Source: Laetiporus sulphureus 93-53
Lineage: Eukaryota; Basidiomycota; Agaricomycetes; Polyporales; Laetiporaceae
Reading direction: 5' to 3'
NCBI RefSeq assembly: GCF_001632365.1
Contig: NW_024468570.1
Location: 62,001-126,000, forward strand
DNA length: 64,000 nucleotides
A program made the position numbers and the translations under genes. Shown here piece by piece: positions 12,584 through 24,259 of this stretch. A model generated the notes under the pieces. It made no database searches. It was not told the origin of the DNA and saw only the letters and a program-made list of their open reading frames with translations. Every line of letters begins with the position of its first letter. Position 1 is the stretch's first letter.

Positions 12584-14342
12584 TCACGCGGGGTAGGCTA
12601 ATCCAACGACTGCGAGCGATCACGTCAACAAATGACGTCAAAACGACAGCAGCAAAGCGCTTACGATGATTATCCACTAGAAATTGCGCATCAAACCGTT
12701 AATGGTCAGTAAAACTTGTGCTTGATACAGGCCGGAGCACCCACTGTCGTACGCCGAATACGCGCCCTCGAGGAACTTCTGCCCCAAGAAAAATTCGCCA
12801 AAGCCGCCAGCACCGATGTAGGTGTGGGTCAAGTCGTCCGTGATGTTCAGAGCGCTATACAAGGTCTTCGGAACGATGTACCTTTTAGAGCAACACAGGT
12901 CTCTTAACAGATGGGAGCTTGACAGTGACTCAAAGGGACCATACCTCGATGCAGGAATGACGAAGTTTAGACTTCCAACGCCGATGGTGATGTCGGGTAA
13001 GTTCTCAGCCGTCATATTCGAAGGAAAGATGGCACATCCCTCGAGAAAGGACGTCAAGTCAATCGATGCTCCCGGCACCATGTCGAGGATCGGGAATAGA
13101 GCGAGATCACTGGAAAGACGTTAGTGAGTACGTTCACACTGTATAGCAATTCAGTGGGAAGCTTGCTTGGGGATAGCGAAACCCAGCATGCCAGTGTCAG
13201 TGCGCGCATACATGGGTTGCTCGGCAAGCAGCTGGTCACCCCAACTAACGCTGGAAACCTACGCAACGAACGTATCAGACACCACCCACCAACAGAACGA
13301 TCTTCATTGCCGCATACATTGAATGACCAGTGTTGGTTATACGGCTCAGTCTGTTCTAGCCACTCGATCTCGCCCTGGAACCTGCTTTCATCCACCCCGC
13401 CGAACGTAATTTCTCCAAGACCTTCTGGTATGCCTTCTTCGCTTACCGGGCTGACGTAGATGCCGAACAGTGCGCGATCAATCTTTCCTTCCGAGACTAG
13501 GTTCTCGACGAACGTGGGAGTGGTATAATACCCTGATACTTCGTCTTCGTTCGAACCGGAAGGGCCAAGGCCAACTAGACAAACGCAGGACGTTAGGCGT
13601 GCGCAACCCGAGGAATGGCGAAGACGAGACGAACAAATTCCGTCGATCGGTTTCGCAATCTGCAATCCAACCGAATAATTTGCCGCGCCAATGATCTGGG
13701 AGTCTACGACCGCGTCGCCAATTGTAACTCGGTCGATATATGCTATTCCCTCGGCACCACCTCCAGAATATCTGTTTGAGCCATATTAACATGGTAGGCA
13801 TGACCTAATGTTAAAGACACTTACCCAATGCTGAATGTTTCGTTGATTCTGTGAATAATGACCATCTTGGTCAGAAGCCGTAAAATGACAGGCACATCTA
13901 CATACACTTGGGTATATTTCCCGGGAACATATGGCTGTAGTGCGCCAACCCAGAGAATCGCACTTCCAGTATCAACGAGGACATCCGCGAAAACCTGGTC
14001 ATCGCCGGCTTGAACTGAATGGCACATCCTGTTAGATCGTGACCGACTGATAGAAGGAAGACATCATGCACCGGCTGTGATGACTTTCAACGCGGCGTTG
14101 ACCGCGGGAGCGGACGCCTCTGTCAAAGCGATTCAGTAGGATGAAATCGTAACACGACGATTGTAATGTCACCATCGGAACGCCTTTGCCTGTAAGAGAT
14201 AGATCATCGTCCACGGCAGAGCAGGCATGAAGATGACTTACGCAAGCGTCGACTTGATAGGGACCCTGTATAGATTCTCGGCACCAGCGTGTCCTGCAAA
14301 CAACAGGCACAACGCAGCGAGGGCCTGTAAAACCGGCTTCAT
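12584..14342 (-). CDS. Secreted A1 aspartic peptidase, copy 1
   Basis: A pepsin-family (A1) endopeptidase of the fungal polyporopepsin type, probably secreted. The start at 14342 gives a signal peptide (MKPVLQALAALCLLFAGHAG) followed by a very short N-terminal segment. Both catalytic motifs are present: VLVDTGSAILWVG, and TDTGMLG in the C-terminal half. The flap is a Tyr-Gly-type YSGGGAEGIAYIDRV. ITFGGVDESRFQG, GCAIFPSNMT and FFLGQKFLEGAYSAYD follow in the order expected for the family. The last exon is tiny and ends in HLVGLAYPA, the usual final strand. About ten short introns interrupt the gene. The N-terminal region before the first Asp is much shorter than the usual ~60-residue inhibitory propeptide. 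Copy 2 lies 1.8 kb upstream in the same orientation. Confidence 0.9.
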
Positions 14343-14423
14343 GTGGAGAACAATACGGAAAACAAATGGAGAAGGTATCGAGGTACAACTTGGGATGGAC
14401 TTCGGGAGGCGGACATCGTCGAA

Positions 14424-14431
14424 CTTATATA
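14424..14431 (-). promoter_or_regulatory. TATA box of aspartic peptidase copy 1
   Basis: TATATAAG on the minus strand, about 82 nt upstream of the ATG at 14342, a normal spacing for a fungal TATA element. Confidence 0.55.
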
Positions 14432-14869
14432 CTGGGAGGGGACAGGCCGACGCTTGATCCGGGATAGATACTGACTTAGAGATGGTCGGCAGAGCGACGT
14501 CTATGAGCCAGACAGGGCGGAGGGCACGGCTTCAGACCCAGATGAACATCCATAGAAGAGCAGACTCGACCAGCATGACCGCGATCAAGGACCGTCGAGC
14601 GGCGTAAGAAGGCCGTTTTGTCTTTAGAAGCTCCGAACCGTGAGATTAGTGCCATTAACGAGCTACCATACGTCAGATCCGCCGAGGCGCAACGATCTCG
14701 CGATAGCCATCAATTTGACAGTTCATGTCATCATCCACTTTTACACGTTCAACCTTCAGAAATGGTTAGTTGCGTGCCCAGCATCGATACTTGACCCTAA
14801 ATGATGGCAGCTTCCAAGTTGATGGCACGTAAGAATCACCATTCAGATCCAGTCGTGTCATCTGCCTTG

Positions 14870-15380
14870 TCCTCAAGCGAGGTACGCGAATCCAACCCGC
14901 ATGGCACAAAGAACATGAGTGACGTGATGGGCGCTGCAGCATCTCCAGACTTACGATGAGTCTCCCCGAGAGCAAAAGTAATAACATGCCCCGTGATTAG
15001 CGAGCTGATACGAGGTGGCGGGAATCCGCGGGATAACGATACGTCGTATCATGTGCACAGTACTTATGCACCTTCTGCCCGAGAACGAAGAAATCCGAAT
15101 CTCCGGATCCGGACGCGATCCAAGTGTTCGTGATATTGACCACGATGCAAGTTATCCACCGAAGTGCGTCTTGCAGACTCGTCAGAATGATGCGTCTGCG
15201 GCAAAATACCCATCGATCAGAAGGTCGCATGTGTAACAGAAATTGTGATGGCCCGCTACTCAATGCGCGATGAAGCAGCTTGATCACGCTCCTGATTCCA
15301 TTACCAAAACCGGGAGGTTGTCCACGGTTATGTGATATGTGAGACGGAGAAACCATGTACCTTTCAAGCGCAGAGGAGGT
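14870..15380 (-). pseudogene. Decayed 3' fragment of an A1 aspartic peptidase
   Basis: On the minus strand the fragment still reads VVNITNTWIASGSG and DSDFFVLGQKV, matching the C-terminal half of the two intact copies (ALNITDNMTHTWIA and EFFDLGQKFLEGA in copy 2). Nucleotide similarity is visible at 15066-15150 and again at 15283-15340 (GGGAGGTTGTCCACGG versus GGGAAGGTTGTCCGCGG in copy 2). Sequence near 14876 resembles the stop-codon region of the intact genes. The catalytic half is missing and frames are broken. Confidence 0.72.
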
Positions 15381-15729
15381 TTACGCATGCATGTCTATCA
15401 CCAAACTGAAGTTCGATCAGTATAGATGTCTTATTCAGTGGAAGTAACGAGATCAGACCTACGGACAACATCGAAGCATGCGGCGCATCATGACCGCTTC
15501 ATCCATGTGTAACGAGGACTTGACTCTAGATGTTCATGTGCAATCCATCAGAACTAATAAGATACGCATGGTGTCGGCTTTCTTCCGTTGATGATCAAAT
15601 TCTGACATCTATAACTTAGGAGAAATAAATTTAGAACACACCACTCGTAGTAAGGTCATGATGTCAAGCAGGATACGCGAGACAACACCTACATATTGTA
15701 CATTAGCAAGCGATAACATTAGCAAACAT

Positions 15730-16000
15730 TGAAAGGTGCTCACGATCAGTATGCGAAAGCCATGTTGTTCCATAATCAGCATATAAGAACAACAGGCAGA
15801 GATGTCCACCGTCATACGCCATATAAGGCGACCTTGAGAAACTTCTGGCGGTGCGGGAGGAGTTACTCAGGTTGTTGGAAGCGACAATATCTCGATGCAG
15901 AGATGACGAAGTTCAGCTCCCTAAGCCAATGTCGAAGCTGCAACGCACGTCAGAATCGCCGAGGCACGACAATCCTGGCCGTGGGACCATGATGATCAAT
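15730..16000 (-). pseudogene. Second decayed fragment of an A1 aspartic peptidase
   Basis: The interval 15805-15990 aligns by eye with the 3' part of both intact copies: CATACGCCATATAAGGCGAC corresponds to the codons for EGAYSAYD, and GATGCAGAGATGACGAAGTT to the SIPASR region. Small indels destroy the frame. It lies just downstream of copy 2 on the same strand and is most simply a relic of another tandem duplication. Confidence 0.65.
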
Positions 16001-16159
16001 GAAAATCGTCAAAGTGGCAAATCCTGCCATCAATCACTGTCCAGGGGGTGATTATATGCATGCCCGGTATTTCATAGTCCATGCGTGTCCGAAAGTAACG
16101 ACAGCGTCGAAAGTCCATGGTCACTAACAACCAAGTCCGTCCGTATCCGTTCTTTGCCA

Positions 16160-17976
16160 TCATGCGAGGTAGGCGAATCCCACCACTATAATACAAAGCG
16201 CAATCAGGAACGTGGTGAGCGCCGCGTCGAATCGACTTACAATGGTTCTCCACTGAAAATGCATTTGATATTTCTCGTGATCAGTAAGCTAACAGGAGAA
16301 TGTAAGACAGCAGTACGCACTATCATACGCCGAGTATGCGCCCTCGAGGAACTTTTGCCCGAGATCGAAGAATTCCGGACCACCAGGCGCGATCCACGTA
16401 TGCGTCATGTTGTCCGTAATGTTCAGAGCGCCAAACAGGCTCGTCGGCACGATATACCTGCTCAACAGCAGCGACCGGTCAGAAAACACGATGCCCCTGC
16501 CAAACGTTCACACACGAACCTCGATGCCGGAATCGAGAAGTTCAGATTCCCGATGCCGATGCCGAGATCGGGAAGGTTGTCCGCGGTCATGTTGGATGGG
16601 AAGATGATGCACCCCTCGAGCGCGGAGTGATTGTCGATTGTCGCACCCGCGACGCTGTCGACGATCGTGAAGAAGCCATCGCTGCAAAATGCATCTTGTC
16701 AGGGCCTCGTTTCGCAGAGATCTGCAGAACGTAACCATACTTGGGGACCGCAATGGGGAGCACACCGGTGTCCGTGCGTGCAGCGATCGACCCGCTCGCA
16801 AGAACCTGGTCGCCCCAGCTGAAGCTCGACGCCTATGGAACAATATCACGTAAATGCATCAGCCCGGGGGCCCATCACTCATCTCGCATCGCTACACGCA
16901 CATTGAACTCCCAATGGAAGTTGATCGGCTCGGTCTGCTCCAGCCACGTCACATCGCCACTAATCTTGCTCTCATCTACGCCCCCAAACGCGATCTCACC
17001 TGATCCCTCGGGGACGCCAGTCTCGCTGAGCGGACTGACGTAGATCCCAAACACAGGCTTTTCGATCGTGCCCTCCGCCACAAGGCTCTCGACAAAGGTC
17101 GGCGTGCTCGTATATCCGGATACTTCACCGGCATTGGAACCGGAGGGGCCAAGACCGACTGCGGGCAGGTACGGGGTTACATGAGTTGGAGTGTTCCACT
17201 TCGGGATTGCAAGTGTGAAATATGGAAGGAGCGAGACTCACGGATGCCGTCGATAGGCTTCTCGAGCGTGAAGCCGTACGACCAGTTTGCGGCTCCGATG
17301 ATCTGTGAGTCCACGGTGGCGCTACCGATTGTCACTCGGTCGATGTATGCGGTGCCGCTGACGCCACCTGCGCCGTACCTACGACCCTCGTTGTCAGCAA
17401 TGCTTTTTACGCGGAACGCCATATGCATACCCGACGCTGAATGTTTGGTTGGTCCTGCACGTTGTCAGATGAGCAGTGCGGATTGCCATGAGTTGTGTAG
17501 CCACCTACACTTGAGTGTACGCTCCTGGGACGTAGGCCGACTCGCCTCCCACCCATAAGATCGCGCTTCCGGTGTCAATGAGTACCTCGCTGAATGTCTG
17601 ATTGTCGCCAGCTTGCACTGTACATGCCATATCTATGAGAAACGTGTTGTGGCCCCTCGAACAGCCTGTACCGACCTGTAGCCACAACTTTCAGCGCAGC
17701 ATTAGCCAAAGGCGCGGAGGCGTCTGCAATCCACAAATGTCATGACAGGTTATTGAGATATCTGCGATACTGCCTACATACTATAGAGGCTCGTAGTTCC
17801 CGATCTACGAAACCAAACTGATCAGACATGCCACGCAAGGCGAATCACATTCGGAGTACGTACGCAAGAGTGGACTTGAAGGGAGCCTTGAGCGTACCAG
17901 CGGCACTCGCTTGATTCGCAGCAAGCAGACACAGCGCAAAGGCTGCGCGAAAACCTGAGCCCGAATGGAGAAACAT
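16160..17976 (-). CDS. Secreted A1 aspartic peptidase, copy 2
   Basis: Paralogue of copy 1 with the same exon plan. The start at 17976 (MFLHSGSG) gives a signal peptide ending near NQASA. Catalytic motifs are VLIDTGSAILWVGG and ARTDTGVLPIAVPK; the flap region reads RRYGAGGVSGTAYIDRV. Other family blocks are FGIYVSPLSETGVPEGSGE, IAFGGVDESKISGDVTWLEQ, GCIIFPSNMTADNLPD and FFDLGQKFLEGAYSAYD. The last exon ends in HLVGFAYLA. The gene appears intact. As in copy 1, the segment between signal peptide and first catalytic Asp is short, so either the propeptide is minimal or a small 5' exon was missed. The likely role is extracellular protein degradation for nutrition. Confidence 0.9.
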
Positions 17977-18880
17977 ACCGTCGGAAAGTCTCGCGAGGCG
18001 TCCAATAACTAAGGGTGATTAAAGTACTGAGCCAAAGGAGCGGTCGAACGCCGCGGCGTTCAGGTTGAGCAGACGGTGGCGTCCGAAAGGGAGGTGGAGA
18101 TTGCAGAGGGTGTGAGGGTGCGAGTCGAAGAGCAACTCGCAATGGGGTCTCGCACATTGTGGGGCTTTCAACAGAGAAGCGTCGTTGCCGTGCTACCGGT
18201 CCGAGAATCGCCCCAGACCTCTTCATCTCAGACTTTTCTTCCCTCGAACCACACGGAAGACATCCACGCATAAGATGAGGCTCTGTCGTCGAGTCGGGCT
18301 CATGAACGATAAGTATATTGCACGTAGATCATGATCCTCATGCTGCTGGCGAATTGTCGACTTGCGCAAGAATTATCGTGATGAACAGGATCAAGATGAA
18401 ATTATGATGGTGGTTTGAGATTGCAATATCGTTTCATTTTCGAGACAACGGGGTGACACAGCTTCGTGCAGAAAACCAGGCCATCAACGGAGTTCTCTGC
18501 TTATTGGAAGGAGGAGCAATCAGTGATAGTGTTTCGCGCCAAGCCCACAAAAAGTTATGGTGTGTCTCTAAGCACAGTAACAAACGCTTCTAAGTGTGGG
18601 AATCCGAGCAGTAGTGATCGCGACAACGTGAATGGCACGACGCGCAAAGAGTTGCCCTCACAGCCAAACTTACCGTCGTCGTCGTCACCGCCCTCGTTCT
18701 CGCCCTCGTCCGCGTACCATCACACCACCGCTCTCTCCGTTAAGAGCAGCGAACGTTTTGCCGCTTATCATCACGTCCATCCCGCCCAATCGTACCCATT
18801 ACCACCACCCATCGCACCGCATATCAGCAGAATGTACGCCCACCCTTGCGATCCGTCCCGTCCGCGCTGATCAGCCCCAC
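17977..18880. other. Divergent intergenic region, peptidase copy 2 / disordered protein
   Basis: This should hold the promoters and 5' leaders of copy 2 (-) and of the disordered protein (+). A plus-strand frame runs from 18466 to a TGA at 18870 in the same phase as the downstream gene, but its composition looks like leader sequence. I could not place the true first exon of the downstream gene. Confidence 0.4.
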
Positions 18881-20661
18881 TGCGCAGGCCGCTGCCCGAC
18901 GAGCATCCTCGCCAGAGCGTCGCGAACCTCATCGGCCGCTTCGAGCAGCAGACCAAGCGGCAGTCCCTCACTGGCTCGCCCGCCCCCGCCACGCCCTCGC
19001 GCACCTCCAGCGTCGCCTCCCACCTCACCGGCGACTCCGCCATGGAGGAGCTCAAGGAGAAGCGTGAATGGCCTCCACGTCCGAAGCCCACCGTCGCTAC
19101 GTTGACATCGGATGCTGATCCGACGGTCCCACTCTTGCCATCAAACGAGAGCAAACCCACGTCGCCCCAGGCCGAGCATGCGATAGCTTCGGGCCCAATA
19201 TCGCCCGTGTCCGACCCACGCTCCTCTGGCCCACTCTCGGATCCCCTGCCCTCTCCTCCAGAGACAGCTGTCCCCGTCCCCAAAGCCCCGCCGGCGCGCC
19301 AGTCGAGCATGGGCATCATTGGACGTCCGTCCAAGACCACAACAGCCAACAAGCACACTCCCACCACCCGCACGCCCGTGCGCACAGCTACAAAATCCCC
19401 ACCTAGCTCCTTCCACGGCGAGCCTACCACAGCCTCCCCATCAAAGTCTTCTACCGCGTCTAAGCCGCAGCTCGCATCCGCCTCCGCCTCCGCATCTGCA
19501 TCTACGCCGCCCCGGTCGCGCCCGTCCTCGTACATCTCCCATGTTATTTCCACACCTGCACGCCCAAAGACCCCATCGAGCAAGCCCCCAGCGCGCCCAA
19601 AGACTTCCTCGGGCTCGAGCAAGCCGCCAAACGCGACAAGCACAGCTAACGCCACCGCGCCCGCCCGGCCAAAGACGTCCGGCTCAGGTTTATTCGCTCC
19701 AACCGCAGCGTCCCTCGCTCGCGCGCGCAACGCAGAAGCCTCCTCCGTCCCTGCCGTTCCGCGCAAGGCTGTGTCCGCGTCTGATCGGCTGAGCAAGCCG
19801 ACCGCGGCGAGTCTGAGCAAGGCGCGTGCGCCTGCGGCCGCGGCTGCAGCTGCGTCTACAACGGTGACGCCTGCGAAGAGTGTCGCGGCTTCGAGAGGGG
19901 CTGCGCCTGCGAGGAGAGCGGTTCCTGCGCTGGGTGCGGTGAGAGGAGCGGCGTCTGCGAGAGGGGGCCCGGCGAAGACAAGAGGCGCAGCGACAGCGGG
20001 TGCAAAGGCGAAGGCCGCGCCAGCTTCTTCGGCAACAGCAGTGGCGGAGCCTGAGCCCTCCCATGCACACGAAGAGGCCGGTGTGCAGGATCACGAAGAG
20101 ATCTCCACGGAAGTCCACGAGTCCGAGCACGAGCACGAATGTGAGCACGAGCACGAGGAGCAACCCCAGAGCCCGATCAGCCCCGTCGAGGCGCACGGGC
20201 AAGAAAACTCGGACAGCACGCTGATCGACGAGCGGCACGGGGCCGCGGAGGTGAAGCATGAGGAGGCGGGGAAGGAGGTCGTCGAGATGGTCGAGCAGGG
20301 AGCGCATGAAGAGGGAAGAGAGGAAAGTGATCATGAGGAGCCAGAGCCGGAGGCTGTCCTGACGGAAGAGCCTGAACATGAACATCAGCATGTGGACGAA
20401 GAGGGTGCATTCGAGCCCGTTGAGCCCGGATCGTATGGGGCTTTTTCAGAATCGGAAACGGAAACCGAACCAGAAACAGAAGTGCACGAGCACGAGCAAG
20501 AGTACGCGAACGGGAAGACGACGCCGACGCCGACGCCGGCGCCGAAAGGCAGGGACGAGCTGGAAGACCTCGTGAACATGCTCGAGGACGCGCGCATGCG
20601 CCCGATGAGCATGACGGTCATCCCAGACGAGATAATGGAGATCCCAGACGAGATCGATTGA
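18881..20661 (+). CDS. Long disordered protein, Ala/Pro/Ser-rich then Glu/His-rich
   Basis: One uninterrupted frame runs from about 18881 to the stop at 20661. The first in-frame ATG is at 19042 (MEELKEKREWPPRPKP, 539 residues), but the best-ordered motif, RQSVANLIGRFEQQTKR, lies upstream of it, so translation must start further 5' through an exon I could not fix. The protein has no globular domain. About 300 residues are rich in Ala/Pro/Ser/Lys with repeated ARPKT units, then about 150 residues are very acidic with His-Glu repeats (HESEHEHECEHEHEE), and the tail ends in RPMSMTVIPDEIMEIPDEID. Ordered helices may exist around the N-terminal motif and near DELEDLVNMLEDARMR. Function unknown; a basic-then-acidic disordered layout fits a scaffold or cytoskeleton-associated protein, but that is a guess. 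A 349-codon antisense frame is a composition artefact. Confidence 0.7.
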
Positions 20662-21783
20662 TGGCACTTCGTGTCCGTGTTCGTGTGGTATCAGCGGGCA
20701 GGCCCACTGGTATTGAATATTGGTAGCTTGTTGCTTTTTCGTCAATTGTTTGGGACCGTGGCTGGCTGGGTCGGATTGGGATTGGGATTGGACTTTGACT
20801 TTGACGTTGAATGTAGAGGGGTTGTCTTGACCCGCGAGAGAATGGGTGGAACGCAGAAGGATACTTGGGGATGTGCTATATCGCAATACCTCACTCACTG
20901 ACCATGATTGGTTGATTGACCGTTTGCGCTGTCTCTAAGCCGCTAGCTAGAGTACGCTGTGCAGTCGCATTCGTTCGTGCAGATAATAATCATCGTTGTT
21001 GATTGCACAACTGGCATGCTTGTCTGAATCTGTGGACTTAGATTCCATGATTCCATGGAGTATTGTGCTGCATACTGATAGGACGTGCGTGTTCAGTAGT
21101 AAGGCGGCGGAACTTGCGACAAAATCATTTTCCCTCCACAATGGACTCATTCGCGCCATGATTCACTGCTCTCAATCCTTGCATTCATGATATTCTGACG
21201 ATCACTGGCGATCATCGATCATCGCGGATTGTACATATAGAACGAAAACCAGTATCCAGTACAAGTATACTAACAACCACCCGATCCATCCGGGATGTTA
21301 TAGCGGGTCAACGATCCAATCAACCTCGAGAGAGACAGAGCCAGTAGCGATAACGTTACACTAATGCACATATTTATATATAGGCGGCCGCCAAGTCCGT
21401 TACGCAACGCAGGGGGAATGGTACAAAAAACTTGAAGTTTTGCGAGGATCGAGAGCTTGCGTGTGTGTGGGTGCAAATACAGTGGTCGATAGTGGGCAGG
21501 GGAGACGCGCGGAGAGGAGGTAGAGACGCAAGCGGCGGGTTTTGAACTTGAGAGCCGAGAGCGGGAAACAGAGGCAGCGCAGATGGCTGCAGAAGAGTGT
21601 AAAATATGCGAAGCAGCACGGCCGTTTACTTTTGGAGGGCTATCCAAAGGAGTTATCGTTTGCGAACGACACTTGGCGAGGGGTATCGTGGAGGTCCACC
21701 AGCTTAGCAAGGGGAGCAGAGCAAACACGGCGGAGGATGAAACGCGCAGAGGTGAGGCCGCAGAGATATCGCCCAACATCGGC
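20662..21783. other. Convergent intergenic region
   Basis: The 3' flanks of the disordered protein and the Ser/Pro-rich protein face each other here. A small repeat (GGATTGGGATTGGGATTGG) sits at about 20775 in the likely 3' untranslated region. Nothing else stands out. Confidence 0.45.
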
Positions 21784-22707
21784 TCAGTTGAAACCATCAA
21801 AGTGCCCCTTCAAAATCCGCTCGCCCATCGGCGATGGTGCACGCGGCTGCCTCTGTGACCCGGGACTAATCGTATGTGCCCTCCTCGGCCTTCTTTGCGC
21901 ATTCGCCGGCGCCGACCCGTTCATGGCCTGTGCAGTCGTCGGCGTAGCAGGCGAATTCGGCGGCGGAGTCGAGCCGTGCTCCACTCGGCCTCCGTTGCCC
22001 GTCGACTTCCCAACGAACGGAGGAATCTGTGGCTGAGAACCAGAGCGAGTCAGAGACATGAACAGACAAGAGACATAAAGAAGGTGATCTACTCACCCTT
22101 GCGAGAGCACCGCCGAGAGAGAGGCGGCGGAGCATACCCGCGGCCCTGTCATGCTGTTCAGGCGGGGGCGGCGCGGATCCCTGTACGAAGCGTTCGGCAC
22201 CGGCCCAATTGGTGCTGGCGCGGCGGGCATGCTTCGACGGGACCGGCTGCTGGCCGTAGGGATACTCGTCTTCTGTCATATTGGCATATGTCAGTACCTT
22301 ATCTTACTAGCTCACACCACCCGCTGCTTCGGCTTCGCGCGAATGCCGCCGAACAGGGGTGCCTTCGCATGCGTATGCGAAGCCAAGCAGCGAAGTCCGA
22401 AGACAAGAGGGGACACAGCATGCATACCTTCGACGACAGGGGGCGCGAGCGGGCGCCGGAAGGGGAAGGTACTTGAGGGAGACTTGGGCGAGGACTGGCC
22501 GAGAAAGTAGGACAGGATAGTAGGCGACGTCGACGGCGAGATCGGCGCGATGCGCGGTGGATTGCCCATACTCGCGCCTGCGCCAGGCGCGAGGGGCGTT
22601 GTCGGCGAGGCGGATGAGTCAGAGGACTCAGAGACGGAGGACGAACGGCGGCGGCCGTGGCCTTCAATTGCGATGGGCTGGGTGGGTGAGCTTGAGACGG
22701 GCGCCAT
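21784..22707 (-). CDS. Conserved Ser/Pro-rich protein, function unknown
   Basis: Exons 22707-22428, 22272-22097 and 22032-21784 join in phase (280, 176, 249 nt) and give 234 residues. The protein looks mostly disordered, but short blocks have the look of conserved linear motifs: SPTILSYFLGQSSP in the first exon, HARRASTNWAGAERF and MLRRLSLGGALARPQIPPF in the middle, and RAPSPMGERILKGHFDGFN at the very C-terminus. RRAS and RRLS match basophilic (PKA-type) kinase sites, as does RRRSSS. No membrane helix or catalytic motif. I do not recognise a characterised homologue. The ATG at 22707 is the first in the frame. Confidence 0.75.
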
Positions 22708-24259
22708 GGGTGTGTTCGACGTCGGCAGCAGGTTCAACGTTATGTGCGTGGTGAGTGGGTGGAAGCGAGAGCGGGGGTGAGAGAGGGGCAGCGGGAGGCA
22801 GTTGGGCGGGTCTGGTGACCGGCGGGTGGCTTATGAACAAATGTGTACAGGCTCCGATCAAATGCGTAGCACCGTGCCAGACCGTGCCTGCGCTTCTTTC
22901 CCAGCAGCTCCATCCTCCTTCGTCCTCGCTCCGCCGGCGGCGCCCCATTCCACTTTAAGCCTATCTCCGCCTGAATGCAATTCTCCAGCCACCACATTCG
23001 CGATACACGTCGATCGAGTGGAAATATCACATGCACATGAATGCCCATAAGCTTAAGCATACCGTTGCATCGTTCCTCCCCCATTCCATGTAAGCACGCA
23101 ACGCAACAAGTGCGCCGTGGCCAGGAGAGTCTCGCTGAGGCCAGAGTCGCAGCGAGCAACCCCCTCGGCAACGCTCTCCATTGTCGGCCCCCAGCTTCCT
23201 ACGCTAGCCGGCCCACGCCAGGGTTCTCCCGCCTTCCTCAGGTCACGCCTCTCCCAGCACAGCGGATGCAGCGTGAATATGTATAGGTCGGCTCCGCGGT
23301 CTTGGGCGGGAAAATCCCTTGGGAGGGTGTGTGAAACGAAGTCGCACCGAGTGTATGGCTACGAGTCGTTTCGTAAGTGGCAGGACTCTTCACGCTCGTG
23401 GTCTCGCTGCGTATCTGTCCGAACGGTGCTCGCGAACGATCGTGAAGACTCTATGGTCGAGCCCGAGGGTTCCAGTGAATTGCGGCGAGTTCCTTTCCCA
23501 GCAATGGCCGAATACGAGCACGAACTCTAGGCTACCCATGACATCAACAGGAGGCACACCGTGCTTCTCTCTTCACACCTGGGGCCGCGCGAAGTAGCGG
23601 CAGCTAAGGTATAGGCATCACCTTATTCCACGTAGCATCATCAGGAGCATTGCGGCTTCTAGCGTCTGTGCTAAATGTGTCTCTGCAGATCGTGCACCAT
23701 ACCTGGCGAGAACTTAGACTTTGGGTCTTGGGCAGATGACAGCACGAGATGCTCACTGGGAGATGAATGCAACCGACACAGACGATCGCGCTCGTTGATT
23801 GACGGGCGCATACATTTGAGGAACTCAACCTCGACGTCTTGTCGTTCTGAGATCGCGTCGAGAAAGTGCGCTTTAGCTCTCGGTAAATTAGCCCTAAACG
23901 GATTCACGACAGCACAACCTACTCACCGGCAGGCAGACAGATGACCTGGCGTTCAATTGATCAGAAGATACGTCCTCGAGGAATTTTACGTTGCATAGAA
24001 TGTACACTTCAGCCATCTTCGTTGTTCTTTACCTCTCCCAGATCCTTAATGAAGTAGCGCCATCGACCCGGTGGGGAGATTGCAGTCGTTCCTCTATTAG
24101 GTGGGCTAAGCGATCACCAACCTTGCAGCCCAGGAAGCGCGTCGTACAGGTCACAAGCCACAAGATCTAAATACCCCGGGCTCTCATCGCAATAGAGACC
24201 AGCGCGAGCGCTCGTACAAGTGGTATGATGAGCCTTGTATGGTCAGCGAGCATCCGCGC
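22708..24259. other. Unresolved region with possible remnant exons
   Basis: The first part should be promoter of the gene ending at 21784. At 23907-23720 (-) a stretch reads like coding sequence (AHFLDAISERQDVEVEFLK, CRLHSSPSEHLVLSSAQDP), and further exon-like pieces occur at about 24060-24040 (RWRYFIKDLGE) and 24220-24125 (YLDLVACDLYDALPGLQG), all minus strand. They may be one multi-exon gene running 24.25 to 23.6 kb, but I could not join them in phase and recognise no family. Confidence 0.3.

Noticed and set aside
15996..16253. Separate small gene on the minus strand (MENHCKSIRRGAH...)
   Set aside because: Its first residues are the second-last exon of aspartic peptidase copy 2; the rest runs past the proper splice donor. 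Both copies give the expected C-terminus when spliced.
18771..19820. 349-codon open frame on the minus strand
   Set aside because: It is the exact antisense of the Ala/Pro/Ser-rich protein; the Gly/Ala/Arg/Asp composition follows from the sense codons, and there is no motif.
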